Assembly (NCBI GenBank): GCA_947165285.1
Contig: CAMUZS010000003.1
Location: forward strand, 1 to 64,000
Source of the DNA: an uncultured Mycoplasmatota bacterium
GTDB taxonomy: Bacteria; Bacillota_I; Bacilli_A; RF39; UBA660
DNA length: 64,000 nucleotides
Reading direction: 5' to 3'
Within the stretch, counting starts at the first letter, position 1. Each line of letters begins with the position of its first letter. Below, in pieces: positions 54,756 through 63,310 of the stretch. Under the pieces are notes generated by a model, which was not told where the DNA came from, did not search any database, and was given only the letters and a program-made list of their open reading frames with translations. The translations under genes were made by a program, and so were the position numbers.

Positions 54756-55515
54756 AACTTGCTAAAAATAATAAATTAATAAAATTACTAATTTGATCCA
54801 TAAAAATAAAATTAATAAATACTGCGCCAATTAAAAATGGACCATAAGGAACTTCCTTTTCTTTTTTTCTATTAATATAATAAAGTGCATAAGGTAAAGC
54901 TAAAAAAGATCCTATTATAAAAGCACAAAAGCCAAGTCGTAATCCAAGCACTACTCCTATAAAAATAGCTAATTTTACATCTCCCCATCCAAGAGACTCT
55001 TTTTTAAATACTTTATCACCTATTTTTTTAACTAATAACATAAATATAAATAAAATTATTCCAGATAAAACAGAATTTATAAAAGCATTAAATCCAAAAT
55101 AAATAAACTTTAAAATTATTATAGCTACAATACCAATGAATAAAGGACCATCTAAAATTACTAAATATTTAAAATCACTTATAAATATTATTATCATTAA
55201 AGATGAAATTATTAAGAAAGCAAATAATTCATAACTAAAATTATATAAATAAAATCCTAATCCAAATAATATTCCAGTACATAATTCAACAATAATATTT
55301 AATTTAGATATATTCTTTTTACAACCACAACATTTTCCCTTTAAAAAAATATAAGAAATTACAGGAATTAATTCATAAAATTTTAACTTTTTTTTACAAT
55401 TATCACAATGTGATGGAGGAGTCAAAATAGATTCCTCTTTTGGTAATCTAGTAGCCAATACTAGATAAAAAGATCCCATACACAATCCTAATATTGTAAA
55501 TAATACAATATACAT
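54754..55515 (-). CDS. Prepilin peptidase (PilD/ComC type)
   Basis: 253 residues from the ATG at 55515, five bases after GGGGTGA; the upstream GTG is within that site. An aspartic membrane protease that cleaves, and often N-methylates, type IV prepilins at the Gly-Phe junction. The cytoplasmic loop has two CxxC pairs (HCDNCKKK and CCGCKKN). Catalytic Asp residues lie in the ISDFKYLVI and LGWGDVKLA motifs. About seven membrane helices. The ribosome site overlaps the stop of the PilC-like gene, so the two are coupled. Confidence 0.93.
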   Translation of the reverse strand: MYIVLFTILGLCMGSFYLVLATRLPKEESILTPPSHCDNCKKKLKFYELIPVISYIFLKGKCCGCKKNISKLNIIVELCTGILFGLGFYLYNFSYELFAFLIISSLMIIIFISDFKYLVILDGPLFIGIVAIIILKFIYFGFNAFINSVLSGIILFIFMLLVKKIGDKVFKKESLGWGDVKLAIFIGVVLGLRLGFCAFIIGSFLALPYALYYINRKKEKEVPYGPFLIGAVFINFIFMDQISNFINLLFLAS

Positions 55516-55520
55516 CAAAA

Positions 55521-57191
55521 TCACCCCATCGAAATCTTTTCATACATATCAAACATAGGAACAATAACTGCTATTAAAATAGCTCCTACAATTACTGCCA
55601 AAGTAGCAATTAATATTGGTTCTATTAAACTCTTTAAACTTGATACTAAAGCATGATGTTGTTCTTGATAAAACAACGCAACCTTTGTCATCATTTCAGA
55701 TAATTGACCAGTAGATTCACCTGTAACAATCATATGATATGCAACATCTGGAACTGCCCATTTATCTTTAAATGCTTCTGATATTCTATCTCCAACTTCA
55801 ATATTTTTTACAGTATTTTGCATTATTTCTTTATAAATTTCATTACTAGTTATCTTACCTAAAATTTCAACACTTTCAGTTATATTAACATTATTTTTCA
55901 AAAGAGATGAAAAAGTCTTAGAAAAAATAACCATTTCTTTATAAATAATAATCTTTCCAAAAACAGGAGTTTTCATAAAAATAATTTGTAAAAATTTTCT
56001 AATTGGTTTTACATTTTTATATAACATCACAATAACAAAAATTATAACAATAATAACTAGTAATATTGATATAAAATATGATTGTAAAAATTGACTTAAT
56101 TTTAATAAAAATAATGTTAAACCTGAAACTCTAACTTCCATTGATTCATAAATTTCACTAAATTGAGGAACAACATACAACATAATAAAAGTAATTACAC
56201 CAAATGCAAAAACAGTTACTATTGCTGGATAAGTCATTGCACTCATCATTTCTTTTCTAGTTGTTTCAACATCAGTATAATAATTAACCATATCATCTAA
56301 TGTTTCTTCAAGTTCTCCAGTTGCTTCAGCTGCCTTTAACATATTAATTAAAAGTGGTGGAAAAACATTTCCTTGTTTTTCTAAAGCTTCAGAAAAAGAA
56401 TTACCCATTGTAAGTTCATATACAATTGATTGATAAATACCCAATTTATTTTTATCTTTACCTACTTGATTAATTAATATCTTCATTGAATCAGATAAAG
56501 TAATACCTGCTTTAACATAAGTTGCAAGTTGAGTTAACCAAAAGATAAGATCCTTATTTTTCATTCTTCTAGAACCAAATACTGATTCACCATATAAAAA
56601 ATCTATCCACTTATTATTTTCAATATAATAAGGTTCATAACCTTCATTAAGTAAGAAAGCATTTATATCCATTTTAGAAAATCCAAATAATCTTCCACTA
56701 ACTAATTTACCACTTTTTGTTTTTGCTTTATATACATAAACAACTGCTTTATTTTCCCTTTTAATTTCAGAATTATTTAATTCATTTAATAATTTTTGTT
56801 TTGATTTTTCTATTTTAGCAGCCTTACTTTTGGAAATCTTTTTAACTTTATTTCCACCTATATCACTATTTAAAACTGCCCATAATTTTTCAGAAAATGA
56901 TTTCTTTTCCTCTTTTTTTTCTGGAATAGTCAATGTTTCAACATCACTTTCTTCTTTATTATCAATGATTTTGATATTATCATTTTTTATTTCTTTATTA
57001 CTAACAACATTATTAGTATTCAAATCTGGTTTAATAGTATCCATTTTTTTATTTTTATTTTTTGAAAACATAGTAAATGGAAATTTAATTACATCAAATG
57101 CATATTTAAATATCATAGCAAAAGCAAGAAAAAATTCTTTAATAAAATTGGATTTTTTCTCTTTATTAATATTATTACCCTTTTTATCCAT
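55521..57191 (-). CDS. Type IV pilus/type II secretion inner-membrane protein (PilC/GspF type) with long N-terminus
   Basis: 556 residues from the ATG at 57191, eight bases after AGGAG; the GTG at 57200 overlaps that site. Platform protein of the assembly machine with two T2SSF domains: the first contains WLTQLATYVKAGITLSD and AAEATGELEETLDDMVNYY, the second KTFSSLLKNNVNITESVEI and VTGESTGQLSEMM. Three membrane helices. It carries about 150 extra N-terminal residues that are basic and acidic by turns (INKEKKSNF..., PEKKEEKKSF), so it is about 150 longer than PilC. First gene of the two-gene unit, ending in a TGA stop that overlaps the next gene's ribosome site. Confidence 0.92.
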   Translation of the reverse strand: MDKKGNNINKEKKSNFIKEFFLAFAMIFKYAFDVIKFPFTMFSKNKNKKMDTIKPDLNTNNVVSNKEIKNDNIKIIDNKEESDVETLTIPEKKEEKKSFSEKLWAVLNSDIGGNKVKKISKSKAAKIEKSKQKLLNELNNSEIKRENKAVVYVYKAKTKSGKLVSGRLFGFSKMDINAFLLNEGYEPYYIENNKWIDFLYGESVFGSRRMKNKDLIFWLTQLATYVKAGITLSDSMKILINQVGKDKNKLGIYQSIVYELTMGNSFSEALEKQGNVFPPLLINMLKAAEATGELEETLDDMVNYYTDVETTRKEMMSAMTYPAIVTVFAFGVITFIMLYVVPQFSEIYESMEVRVSGLTLFLLKLSQFLQSYFISILLVIIVIIFVIVMLYKNVKPIRKFLQIIFMKTPVFGKIIIYKEMVIFSKTFSSLLKNNVNITESVEILGKITSNEIYKEIMQNTVKNIEVGDRISEAFKDKWAVPDVAYHMIVTGESTGQLSEMMTKVALFYQEQHHALVSSLKSLIEPILIATLAVIVGAILIAVIVPMFDMYEKISMG

Positions 57192-57249
57192 AATACGCAC
57201 TCCTAGTCTATAACAAAATTATAACATAAATAAACAAATATTTACACAA

Positions 57250-57284
57250 AAAAATAAAGTGTTTACTTTACTTCGTAAACACTT
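57250..57284 (-). terminator. Terminator of the rplU-prp-rpmA operon
   Basis: AAGTGTTTAC (57257-57266) pairs with GTAAACACTT (57275-57284), and the minus strand then reads TATTTTTTT. The stop codon of rpmA lies in the stem. Confidence 0.85.
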
Positions 57285-57550
57285 ACTTGTTTTTTATCTT
57301 TACCTACACGTTCATATTTAACAACACCAGTTATTTTAGCAAATAAAGTATCGTCACTTCCTTTACCTACATTAATTCCTGGATATATTTTAGTTCCTCT
57401 TTGACGATAAATAATTGAACCAGCACTTATAGTTTGACCATCAGCAGCTTTTGCACCAAGTCTTCTACCAGCAGAATCTCTACCGTTTTGAGTACTAGAT
57501 TGACCTTTTTTATGAGCGAATAATTGAATATTTAACTTTAAAAAATTCAT
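57263..57550 (-). CDS. rpmA: Ribosomal protein L27 with cleavable N-terminus
   Basis: 95 residues. L27 reaches the peptidyl-transferase center with its N-terminal tail. The first 11 residues, [11 protein letters not shown], followed by AHKKGQSST, are the short prepeptide removed by Prp in Bacillota, which exposes the tail starting at Ala-12. The core ([27 protein letters not shown]) is standard. Third gene of rplU-prp-rpmA; ATG with AGGAGG upstream. Confidence 0.97.
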   Translation of the reverse strand: MNFLKLNIQLFAHKKGQSSTQNGRDSAGRRLGAKAADGQTISAGSIIYRQRGTKIYPGINVGKGSDDTLFAKITGVVKYERVGKDKKQVSVYEVK

Positions 57551-57553
57551 GTT

Positions 57554-57853
57554 CTAACCTCCTATTTTAATATTATCTGGATAACTTAAAGCAAGTTCTT
57601 CTAACATTTTTAACATTGTTTCTAATAATTTACTTGCCATTTCATTATCTATATTAGTAATTAAAATAAAGCCATCATTTACATCATATTTTATTGCATT
57701 TTTATCAAGAGTGATTATATCATTTATTGTTGTTGTTACAATTGATGATACAGCACTACATACAATATCCTTTCCTATGATATCAAATCCTGAATGTCCA
57801 TTTATTTTAACTTCATTAATTAATTCATTTTTTTTAAAACTTACTTTTATCAT
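57554..57853 (-). CDS. prp: Ribosomal-processing cysteine protease Prp
   Basis: 99 residues. Prp removes the N-terminal prepeptide of L27. The catalytic pair is visible: His-20 in INGHSGF and Cys-32 in GKDIVCSAVS. The gene sits between rplU and rpmA, as in most Bacillota, and its ATG lies two bases after the rplU stop region. The presence of the prepeptide on L27 downstream confirms the pairing. Confidence 0.96.
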   Translation of the reverse strand: MIKVSFKKNELINEVKINGHSGFDIIGKDIVCSAVSSIVTTTINDIITLDKNAIKYDVNDGFILITNIDNEMASKLLETMLKMLEELALSYPDNIKIGG

Positions 57854-57855
57854 AA

Positions 57856-58155
57856 TTATTTAACAATCTTTTTAATAGTTAATTTAGTATATGGTTGTCT
57901 ATGTCCTTGTTTTTTACGATTTTTCTTTTTAGGAACATATCTAAATACTGTAATTTTTCTTTGTTTACCATGACGTTCAACTTCAGCAACAACACTTGCA
58001 CCATCAACATAAGGTGCACCAACTACATCATCAACCATTAAAACATTTTTAAAAGTTACTTCCTTTTTTTCAGGTGTATCCAATTTTTCAACATAAATAA
58101 CGTCACCTTCAGTAACTACATATTGTTTGCCACCTGTAGTAAATATAGCTTTCAT
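57856..58155 (-). CDS. rplU: Ribosomal protein L21
   Basis: 99 residues from the ATG at 58155, seven bases after AAGGAGG; the ATG two codons earlier is only one base from that site and is unlikely to be used. Large-subunit protein with the usual [14 protein letters not shown] start, a beta-barrel core and the basic C-terminal [19 protein letters not shown]. First gene of rplU-prp-rpmA, with a structured leader upstream. Confidence 0.96.
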   Translation of the reverse strand: MKAIFTTGGKQYVVTEGDVIYVEKLDTPEKKEVTFKNVLMVDDVVGAPYVDGASVVAEVERHGKQRKITVFRYVPKKKNRKKQGHRQPYTKLTIKKIVK

Positions 58156-58161
58156 TTTCAT

Positions 58162-58257
58162 ACCTCCTTATCAATTCTAAGACGCGCCCTTAAGGTAGTA
58201 TAAATACATTTTTGACCTTTTTAGTGCGGTTTTAAAGAAAGCCCTTAAAACATCAAA
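58162..58257 (-). ncRNA. Candidate L21 leader (ribosomal-protein autoregulatory RNA)
   Basis: About 95 bases of leader between the promoter and rplU. A hairpin GTTTTAA/TTAAAAC (within 58229-58251) and conserved-looking blocks AAGGGC and CCTTAAGGGCGCGTC just before the AAGGAGG resemble the known L21 leader of Bacillota, thought to bind L21 and regulate the operon. I recognise the context and partial sequence, not the full fold. Confidence 0.5.
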
Positions 58258-58287
58258 ATTGTACCATAAATAAAGGGTTTTTGTCAA
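58258..58287 (-). promoter_or_regulatory. Promoter of the rplU operon
   Basis: TTGACA (58282-58287), 18-base spacer ending in TGG, TACAAT (58258-58263) on the minus strand: strong sigma-A promoter with extended -10, 103 bases upstream of the rplU start. Confidence 0.82.
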
Positions 58288-58327
58288 CATAATATATTCA
58301 ATAAAACATATAATTATAATTTTATTA

Positions 58328-58356
58328 TTGCATTATCAAAAAAAATAGTATATAAT
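58328..58356 (+). promoter_or_regulatory. tRNA-Arg promoter
   Basis: TTGCAT (58328-58333), 17-base spacer, TATAAT (58351-58356), 21 bases before the tRNA. Confidence 0.75.
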
Positions 58357-58377
58357 TATCAATGTTAAATGAATTTT

Positions 58378-58454
58378 GTCCCGATAGCTCAGCTGGATAG
58401 AGCATACGCCTTCTAAGCGTACGGTCGAGAGTTCGAATCTCCCTCGGGACACCA
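58378..58454 (+). tRNA. tRNA-Arg (TCT anticodon)
   Basis: 77 bases with encoded CCA. Acceptor GTCCCGA/TCGGGAC, anticodon loop CTTCTAA (anticodon TCT for AGA and AGG), T-loop TTCGAAT. The T-stem GAGAG/CTCCC has one A-C mismatch; everything else is normal. Confidence 0.96.
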
Positions 58455-58465
58455 TTTTAAATATT

Positions 58466-58491
58466 ACTCAAACAATGTTTGAGTTTTATTT
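58466..58491 (+). terminator. tRNA-Arg terminator
   Basis: ACTCAAAC (58466-58473), loop AAT, GTTTGAGT (58477-58484), followed by TTTATTTT. Confidence 0.82.
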
Positions 58492-58538
58492 TGTAACTAT
58501 GTTACACTATATAATATATTTTTGAAGGAGGTCTATTC

Positions 58539-59258
58539 ATGATAAATATGGAAGAATATATAAAAAACTGTAATATTATTTCAACTAAATATTATGAAAA
58601 AATTGAAAATAGTTTAAGTATTTATGATATATTAAGTGAAATAAATAATAAATATAAATCATATAAGGAAGATTTTAAAAAACTACCTGATCTTAAATTA
58701 AACAATAATTATTTTTTTGATTATTATTGCGAATCAATTTACTTTGATTTTAAAATGACAAAAATAGTTTTAAATAAAAATGAAGATCAAGAAAAGTATA
58801 TGTTAATTATTCAAAATAATAGCAAAATAAAAAGTACTATTAATACAAAGTCAAATAAAGATAATCACTTTATTAAAGATATCAATTATTCAAATGAAGA
58901 TTATGATCAAATATTTAATTTTAGTAAAAAATATGCAAGCTTTTTTCCAAAATTAAAACTACTAAAAGAAGGATTTACAAATCAGTTTGAAAATATAATA
59001 ATAGCATTTAATTTATATGAAAATGTAAACTATGATAGCAACTACATTAAAGTATCATTTGGAATAGACAAATTAGATTACGAATTATTATTTAAATTAG
59101 GAAATGAAATAGATTTAATAAACATTAATAGCAAAGAAATAATTGATAATAATCCAATAAAAAAATATTTTACTGATATGATTAAAAATATTTATATTCA
59201 TAAAGATTATCTAACAAATCTTTATAGTAAGAAATCAAAAATAAAAAAAAGAAGATAA
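58539..59258 (+). CDS. Cytoplasmic protein of unknown function
   Basis: 239 residues, no signal peptide or membrane helix, rich in Asn, Lys and Tyr, with a helical first third (KNCNIISTKYYEKIENSL) and a mixed middle; a basic tail KKSKIKKRR. No family recognised. The ATG has a strong AAGGAGG seven bases upstream, and a TATAAT (58510-58515) lies before it. It converges with frr and shares a terminator stem with it. Confidence 0.72.
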   Translation: MINMEEYIKNCNIISTKYYEKIENSLSIYDILSEINNKYKSYKEDFKKLPDLKLNNNYFFDYYCESIYFDFKMTKIVLNKNEDQEKYMLIIQNNSKIKSTINTKSNKDNHFIKDINYSNEDYDQIFNFSKKYASFFPKLKLLKEGFTNQFENIIIAFNLYENVNYDSNYIKVSFGIDKLDYELLFKLGNEIDLININSKEIIDNNPIKKYFTDMIKNIYIHKDYLTNLYSKKSKIKKRR

Positions 59259-59289
59259 ACTTATATTTCCATTAGTTCATCTTCTTTTT
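59246..59289. terminator. Bidirectional terminator overlapping two convergent coding ends
   Basis: AAAAAGAAGAT (59246-59256) pairs with ATCTTCTTTTT (59279-59289). The stem lies inside the last codons of the 239-residue gene and of frr, with a 22-base loop. Confidence 0.55.
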
Positions 59290-59806
59290 CTTTTTCTTTT
59301 TCATCAACTACTTTATTATATTTGTTAATAAGTTCTTGAATATCTTCTAAAACACTTTTTTCTTCATCTTCAGGCAATTCTTCTTTTTTTACTGCATTAT
59401 TAGCATCTTGTCTAATATTTCTTAAAGCAACTTTAGCATCTTCTGCAATTGCTTTTGCTTGTTTAACATAATCTCTTCTAGTTTCTTCAGTTAAATTTGG
59501 AATTGTAAGTATAATCATTTCACCGTTATTAGTAGGAGCTATTCCAAGATTAGCTTCATTAATTGCTCTTTCCATTTCTTTTATTGCAGTCACATCATAA
59601 GGTTTAATAAATAATTTTTTTGCTTCAGGCACAGTAATGTTTGCTAAACTTTGAATAGGTGTTGGATTACCAAAATAATCAACCATAATTCCGTTTAACA
59701 TTGCAGGATTAGCTCTACCTGCTCTAATATTTACATATCTTTTTTCTAAATTTTCTATTGTAGAAATCATTTTATTTTCAATTTCTTTTAAATCCATATT
59801 ATCCAT
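59261..59806 (-). CDS. frr: Ribosome recycling factor
   Basis: 181 residues. Works with EF-G to split the ribosome after termination. Typical start of the family: helix with ISTIENLEKRYVNIRAGRANP, the insertion domain VDYFGNPTPIQSLANI, and the C-terminal three-helix stalk with ETRRDYVKQAKAIAEDAKVALRNIRQDAN. The ATG at 59806 is used here; the ATG three codons later (59797) has a comparable GGATGG site, so the true start could be either. In many Bacillota frr follows rpsB-tsf-pyrH, but here pyrH is absent from the order. Confidence 0.95.
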   Translation of the reverse strand: MDNMDLKEIENKMISTIENLEKRYVNIRAGRANPAMLNGIMVDYFGNPTPIQSLANITVPEAKKLFIKPYDVTAIKEMERAINEANLGIAPTNNGEMIILTIPNLTEETRRDYVKQAKAIAEDAKVALRNIRQDANNAVKKEELPEDEEKSVLEDIQELINKYNKVVDEKEKEKEDELMEI

Positions 59807-59863
59807 CCATTTCTATAATATAATTATAGATTAATTATATTATTTTTACAACAATTATCTTTT

Positions 59864-60595
59864 TTAATAAACAATATTTACCGTATAATTTCCTTCACTT
59901 GTCTTAACAATTGTATTTATAACCAACTTACCACTCTTATCAAAACTCAATTCATATTCACCATTTAAAGTAGCATCTATATCAACATTTTCATCATTAC
60001 TTATTTCTCTTCTAATTTTACTTCTTATATCTTGTTCAGATATTTTTTCATTACTTAATATATCATGATTAGATAATAATTTACCATTATCTAAATCAAA
60101 TACATAATATGATAAAACTGCATTACTAGCCCTTTCTTCAACAACATATTTATATGAATTAACCTCTAAAGATAAATATTTAGTAGTAATATTATAATTA
60201 TAATCTATCATTTCAGCAGAATAAATATCATCAACAATTATTTCTTTTGGTATATTAAGATCCATATTACTTGCTTTAACCACTTTGTCTCTAATATTAT
60301 TCATATTTGCATTTAAATCATCTTGTAATTTTTTTGCATCATTACTATTAATATTAATATTTATATCTTTATATTTTAATTCTAATTCATCACTTAATAA
60401 TTTTTCGTTACTAAAATAAATATAATCTTTATTTTCATCAATTTTAATATTATTTTTTGTTTGTTCATTACTATTATTGTTTACATTTACTTCTTTTTTC
60501 TTATTATTAATCAAAAAATACCCACCAACAATAATTAAAACAATTATTATTATAAATATTAAAAAACTACCAAAATTTTTTTCCTCTTTATTCAT
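59864..60595 (-). CDS. Membrane-anchored protein, RsiV/DUF3298-like
   Basis: 243 residues. One membrane segment (about residues 9-28, FLIFIIIIVLIIVGGYFLI), a low-complexity Asn/Lys linker and an outer domain. The part YLSLEVNSYKYVVEERASNAVLSYYVFDL followed by DNGKLLSNHDIL resembles the DUF4163/DUF3298 domain of RsiV-type anti-sigma factors and related proteins (a strand pattern and a FDLxxGK motif). No sigma factor gene is adjacent, so an anti-sigma role is only a possibility. It overlaps the upstream gene by eight bases, so the two are coupled. Confidence 0.65.
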   Translation of the reverse strand: MNKEEKNFGSFLIFIIIIVLIIVGGYFLINNKKKEVNVNNNSNEQTKNNIKIDENKDYIYFSNEKLLSDELELKYKDINININSNDAKKLQDDLNANMNNIRDKVVKASNMDLNIPKEIIVDDIYSAEMIDYNYNITTKYLSLEVNSYKYVVEERASNAVLSYYVFDLDNGKLLSNHDILSNEKISEQDIRSKIRREISNDENVDIDATLNGEYELSFDKSGKLVINTIVKTSEGNYTVNIVY

Positions 60596-61172
60596 TAAAG
60601 TTTACACCTCTTAAATAATTATTAATTTTACTTTTAAACAAATATACTCTTTCTTGATTCCAATAATCATTAGGACTAATATTATTTCTTTCAATAGCAG
60701 TTTCATCATCATAATAAATCACTTTACCATTTTTTACAAATATTAAAGCTGGTGTAGAAATATGAATATTACCATTATCAAGTTCATATAGATAATCAGT
60801 TAATATTTCTTCAATTATTTGATAATTTTTTGTATACTTGGCTCTATCTTTTAATAAATCATAATAATATACATTTTTTATATCATTTTCTTTTAACACT
60901 TCATACAAGTATTTAACATAATATTTTGACCAATCATTAGATGAAAAACCCATATATATAATACCTGTTTTATTTTTTAAAATATCAACTACCTCAGATG
61001 AATAAACATATTTAAATGGATTATTTTCATCAATACTATATTCCATACTAAATTTTTTAGCATCTGTCATATTCTTATCTATATTAAAATCTTTTTTACC
61101 TAAATAAATAAATGCTCCGATTAATAATACAAACAATACTAAATATATTATTACTCTTATATACTTCTTCAT
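60588..61172 (-). CDS. Membrane-anchored thioredoxin-fold protein without active-site cysteines
   Basis: 194 residues. One N-terminal membrane helix (about residues 5-25) and an outer thioredoxin-like domain: the strand-turn GIIYMGFSSNDWSKY occupies the place of the usual CxxC site, then a helix, a second strand and a cis-Pro-like ISTPALIFVKNGKVI. No Cys is present in the active-site turn, so it cannot do ordinary disulfide chemistry; a chaperone, binding or structural role is more likely. It is the upstream partner of the RsiV-like gene, overlapping it by eight bases. ATG at 61172. Confidence 0.7.
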   Translation of the reverse strand: MKKYIRVIIYLVLFVLLIGAFIYLGKKDFNIDKNMTDAKKFSMEYSIDENNPFKYVYSSEVVDILKNKTGIIYMGFSSNDWSKYYVKYLYEVLKENDIKNVYYYDLLKDRAKYTKNYQIIEEILTDYLYELDNGNIHISTPALIFVKNGKVIYYDDETAIERNNISPNDYWNQERVYLFKSKINNYLRGVNFNE

Positions 61173-61205
61173 TTTTTAACTTCCTTTACTATAATCTATT
61201 ATAAA

Positions 61206-61241
61206 TAAAAAAAGATACTTAGTCAATTTTAAGTATCTTTT
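61206..61241 (-). terminator. Terminator of the rpsB-tsf operon
   Basis: AAAAGATACTTA (61210-61221) pairs with TAAGTATCTTTT (61230-61241), eight-base loop, and a U-run on the minus strand. Confidence 0.85.
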
Positions 61242-61249
61242 ATTTAACA

Positions 61250-62125
61250 TTATCTTCCTGCTATTTGTTTTGCAACTTCTTCAGCAAAATTTTCTTCTTT
61301 ATGTTCTAAACCTTCACCAACTTCATATCTAATCATAGATACAAGTTCACTATTATTATTTTTTAAGTATGTTTGAACATCAATTGAACCATCTTTAATA
61401 AATTCTTGAGCTATAAGACAATTTTCTTTATAGAATTTTTTCATTCTACCTTCAACCATCTTTTCAGCAATATCAGCACTCTTTCCTTCTTCCATAGCTT
61501 GTTCTTTTAACACTTTTCTTTCTTTTTCTAAGTCAGCTTCTGGAACATCACTTTCAAATACATATCTTGGCTTCATAGCAGCGGCTTGCATTGCAACATC
61601 TTTTGCAACACTTTCATCACTACCTTTAACAACAGTTAATGTAGCAATTTTTCCACCCATATGTAAGTATGATCCAAATACTTCATCAGCATTTTTTTCA
61701 ATTACTTCAAATCTTCTAAAAGATAGTTTCTCACCAATTTTAGCAATTTTAGAAACTATATAATCACTAGTTTTTTCACCATTAATATCTAATTCTAAAG
61801 CTTCATCCATTGTTTTTACATTACTATTTAAAATAGCATTACCAATTGTATCAATCATATCTTTAAAATCATCGTTTTTAGCAACAAAATCAGTTTCAGA
61901 GTTTATTTCAATAATAACAGCTTTATTATCATTAGAATATATAGCTGCTAAACCTTCTGCAGCAATTCTTGATTGTTTTTTTTCTGCTTTTGAAATGCCT
62001 TTTTCTCTTAACCAATCAACAGCGGCATTAACATCACCATTAGTTTCTGTTAACGCTTTTTTGCAGTCCATCATACCTGCACCAGTTTTATCTCTTAATT
62101 CTTTTACTAGTTCTGCACTAATCAT
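61250..62125 (-). CDS. tsf: Elongation factor Ts
   Basis: 291 residues. Guanine-nucleotide exchange factor for EF-Tu. N-terminal UBA-like domain (LVKELRDKTGAGMMDCKKAL), the TDFVAKNDDF motif that contacts EF-Tu, and the core and dimerization regions. Follows rpsB after 20 bases, ATG with TAGGAGG upstream; the usual rpsB-tsf pair. Confidence 0.97.
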   Translation of the reverse strand: MISAELVKELRDKTGAGMMDCKKALTETNGDVNAAVDWLREKGISKAEKKQSRIAAEGLAAIYSNDNKAVIIEINSETDFVAKNDDFKDMIDTIGNAILNSNVKTMDEALELDINGEKTSDYIVSKIAKIGEKLSFRRFEVIEKNADEVFGSYLHMGGKIATLTVVKGSDESVAKDVAMQAAAMKPRYVFESDVPEADLEKERKVLKEQAMEEGKSADIAEKMVEGRMKKFYKENCLIAQEFIKDGSIDVQTYLKNNNSELVSMIRYEVGEGLEHKEENFAEEVAKQIAGR

Positions 62126-62145
62126 TTTTATTCCTCCTAAAACAA

Positions 62146-63132
62146 TTATTTATTTAATACAGCAATGATTTCATCTTTTTTCATTGTTGAATAACCCTTA
62201 ATTCCAGCTTCTTTAGCCATTTTCTTAAGATCAGCTAGAGTTTTTGAAGATAAATCTTCTTTAGTTTCTTTCTTTGATTCTTTTTTAGTAGTTTTTTCTT
62301 CTTTTACTTCTTCAGTTTTTTCTTCTACTTTAACTTCAGATTTATTTTCTTCTTTTTTAGTTTCTTTCTTAACTTCTTTTTTTACTTCTTTTTTAGGAAG
62401 ATCTTCTTGATTTTCACTAACTTCTACTTCACTAACATAATCAATTATTTCTAAATTATTAGCTTCACATATAGCGTTAGTAAGTGATCCTAAAACAACC
62501 TTAACAGCTCTAACAGCATCGTCATTTCCAGGGATAACATAATCAACATCATCTGGATCACAATTTGTATCTACAATTCCAAATACAGGAATTCTTAATT
62601 TTCTTGCTTCTCTTATTGCATTAGCTTCCTTCTTAGGATCTACAATGATCATTGCTTGAGGAAGTTTATTCATTTCTCTAATACCAGAAAGTAATTTCTT
62701 TAATTTTTCATATTCCTTTTTAATTTTAATAACTTCTTTTTTTGGTAAAACTTCAAATGTTCCATTTTCTTCCATTTTTTCAATTTCTTCTAATCTTCTA
62801 ACTCTTTTTCTAATTGTTCTAAAATTAGTTAAAGTTCCACCTAACCATCTTTCTGTTACATAAAAACTTTTTGATCTTAAAGCATTTTCTAAAGATGCTT
62901 CTTGAGCTTGTTTTTTAGTACCAACAAAGATAAAAGTTCCTCCGTTTTTAGCAATTTCAGAAATTGCAGCATATGCATTTTCAATGCATTCCATTGTTTT
63001 TTGTAAATCGATAATATAAATATCATCTCTTGAAGTATAAATATACTCCTTCATTTTTGGGTTCCATCTTTTAGTTTGATGACCAAAATGAACCCCAGCT
63101 TCTAATAAATTACTTATTGAAACTACAGCCAT
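62146..63132 (-). CDS. rpsB: Ribosomal protein S2 with C-terminal extension
   Basis: 328 residues, about 85-95 more than usual. Residues 1-235 are the normal S2 ([51 protein letters not shown]). A lysine/glutamate-rich linker (about 245-288, [16 protein letters not shown]...) leads to a small C-terminal domain (about 290-328) whose pattern [20 protein letters not shown] and DEIIAVL matches a Rho N-terminal/SAP-type helix-extended-loop-helix motif that could bind nucleic acid. First gene of rpsB-tsf, with a structured leader. ATG with AAAAGGAGG upstream. Confidence 0.95.
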   Translation of the reverse strand: MAVVSISNLLEAGVHFGHQTKRWNPKMKEYIYTSRDDIYIIDLQKTMECIENAYAAISEIAKNGGTFIFVGTKKQAQEASLENALRSKSFYVTERWLGGTLTNFRTIRKRVRRLEEIEKMEENGTFEVLPKKEVIKIKKEYEKLKKLLSGIREMNKLPQAMIIVDPKKEANAIREARKLRIPVFGIVDTNCDPDDVDYVIPGNDDAVRAVKVVLGSLTNAICEANNLEIIDYVSEVEVSENQEDLPKKEVKKEVKKETKKEENKSEVKVEEKTEEVKEEKTTKKESKKETKEDLSSKTLADLKKMAKEAGIKGYSTMKKDEIIAVLNK

Positions 63133-63250
63133 AAATAGTCGACCTCCTTTTGTTTAATCTTCTGTTTATCTTCAAACAACTTTTCTCACCGCTCTTCACG
63201 GCACTCGAGAATCATCTAAATAAACATGAATATTTGACTTTTAAAGCCGT
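63133..63250 (-). ncRNA. Structured leader of rpsB-tsf (possible S2 autoregulation)
   Basis: The leader of about 118 bases before rpsB contains a GC-rich stem unusual for this genome (TGCCG with CGGTG around TGAAGAG, near 63185-63205). Ribosomal protein S2 is known to control its own operon in some bacteria through leader RNA, so this is a candidate. I do not recognise an exact class. Confidence 0.35.
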
Positions 63251-63254
63251 AAGT

Positions 63255-63283
63255 ATTGTATCAAAAAAAACATACAATTACAA
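63255..63283 (-). promoter_or_regulatory. rpsB promoter
   Basis: TTGTAA (63278-63283), 17-base spacer ending in TGA, TACAAT (63255-63260) on the minus strand, 123 bases upstream of the start. It overlaps the terminator hairpin of the upstream gene. Confidence 0.6.
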
Positions 63284-63304
63284 TATAAATGTATGCTTTT
63301 TTTA
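63263..63304 (-). terminator. Terminator of the partial gene at the right edge
   Basis: CATACA (63271-63276) and TGTATG (63290-63295), with flanking A- and T-runs extending the stem and a U-run on the minus strand. It sits just after the stop of the gene at 63311. Confidence 0.7.
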
Positions 63305-63310
63305 ATTATT

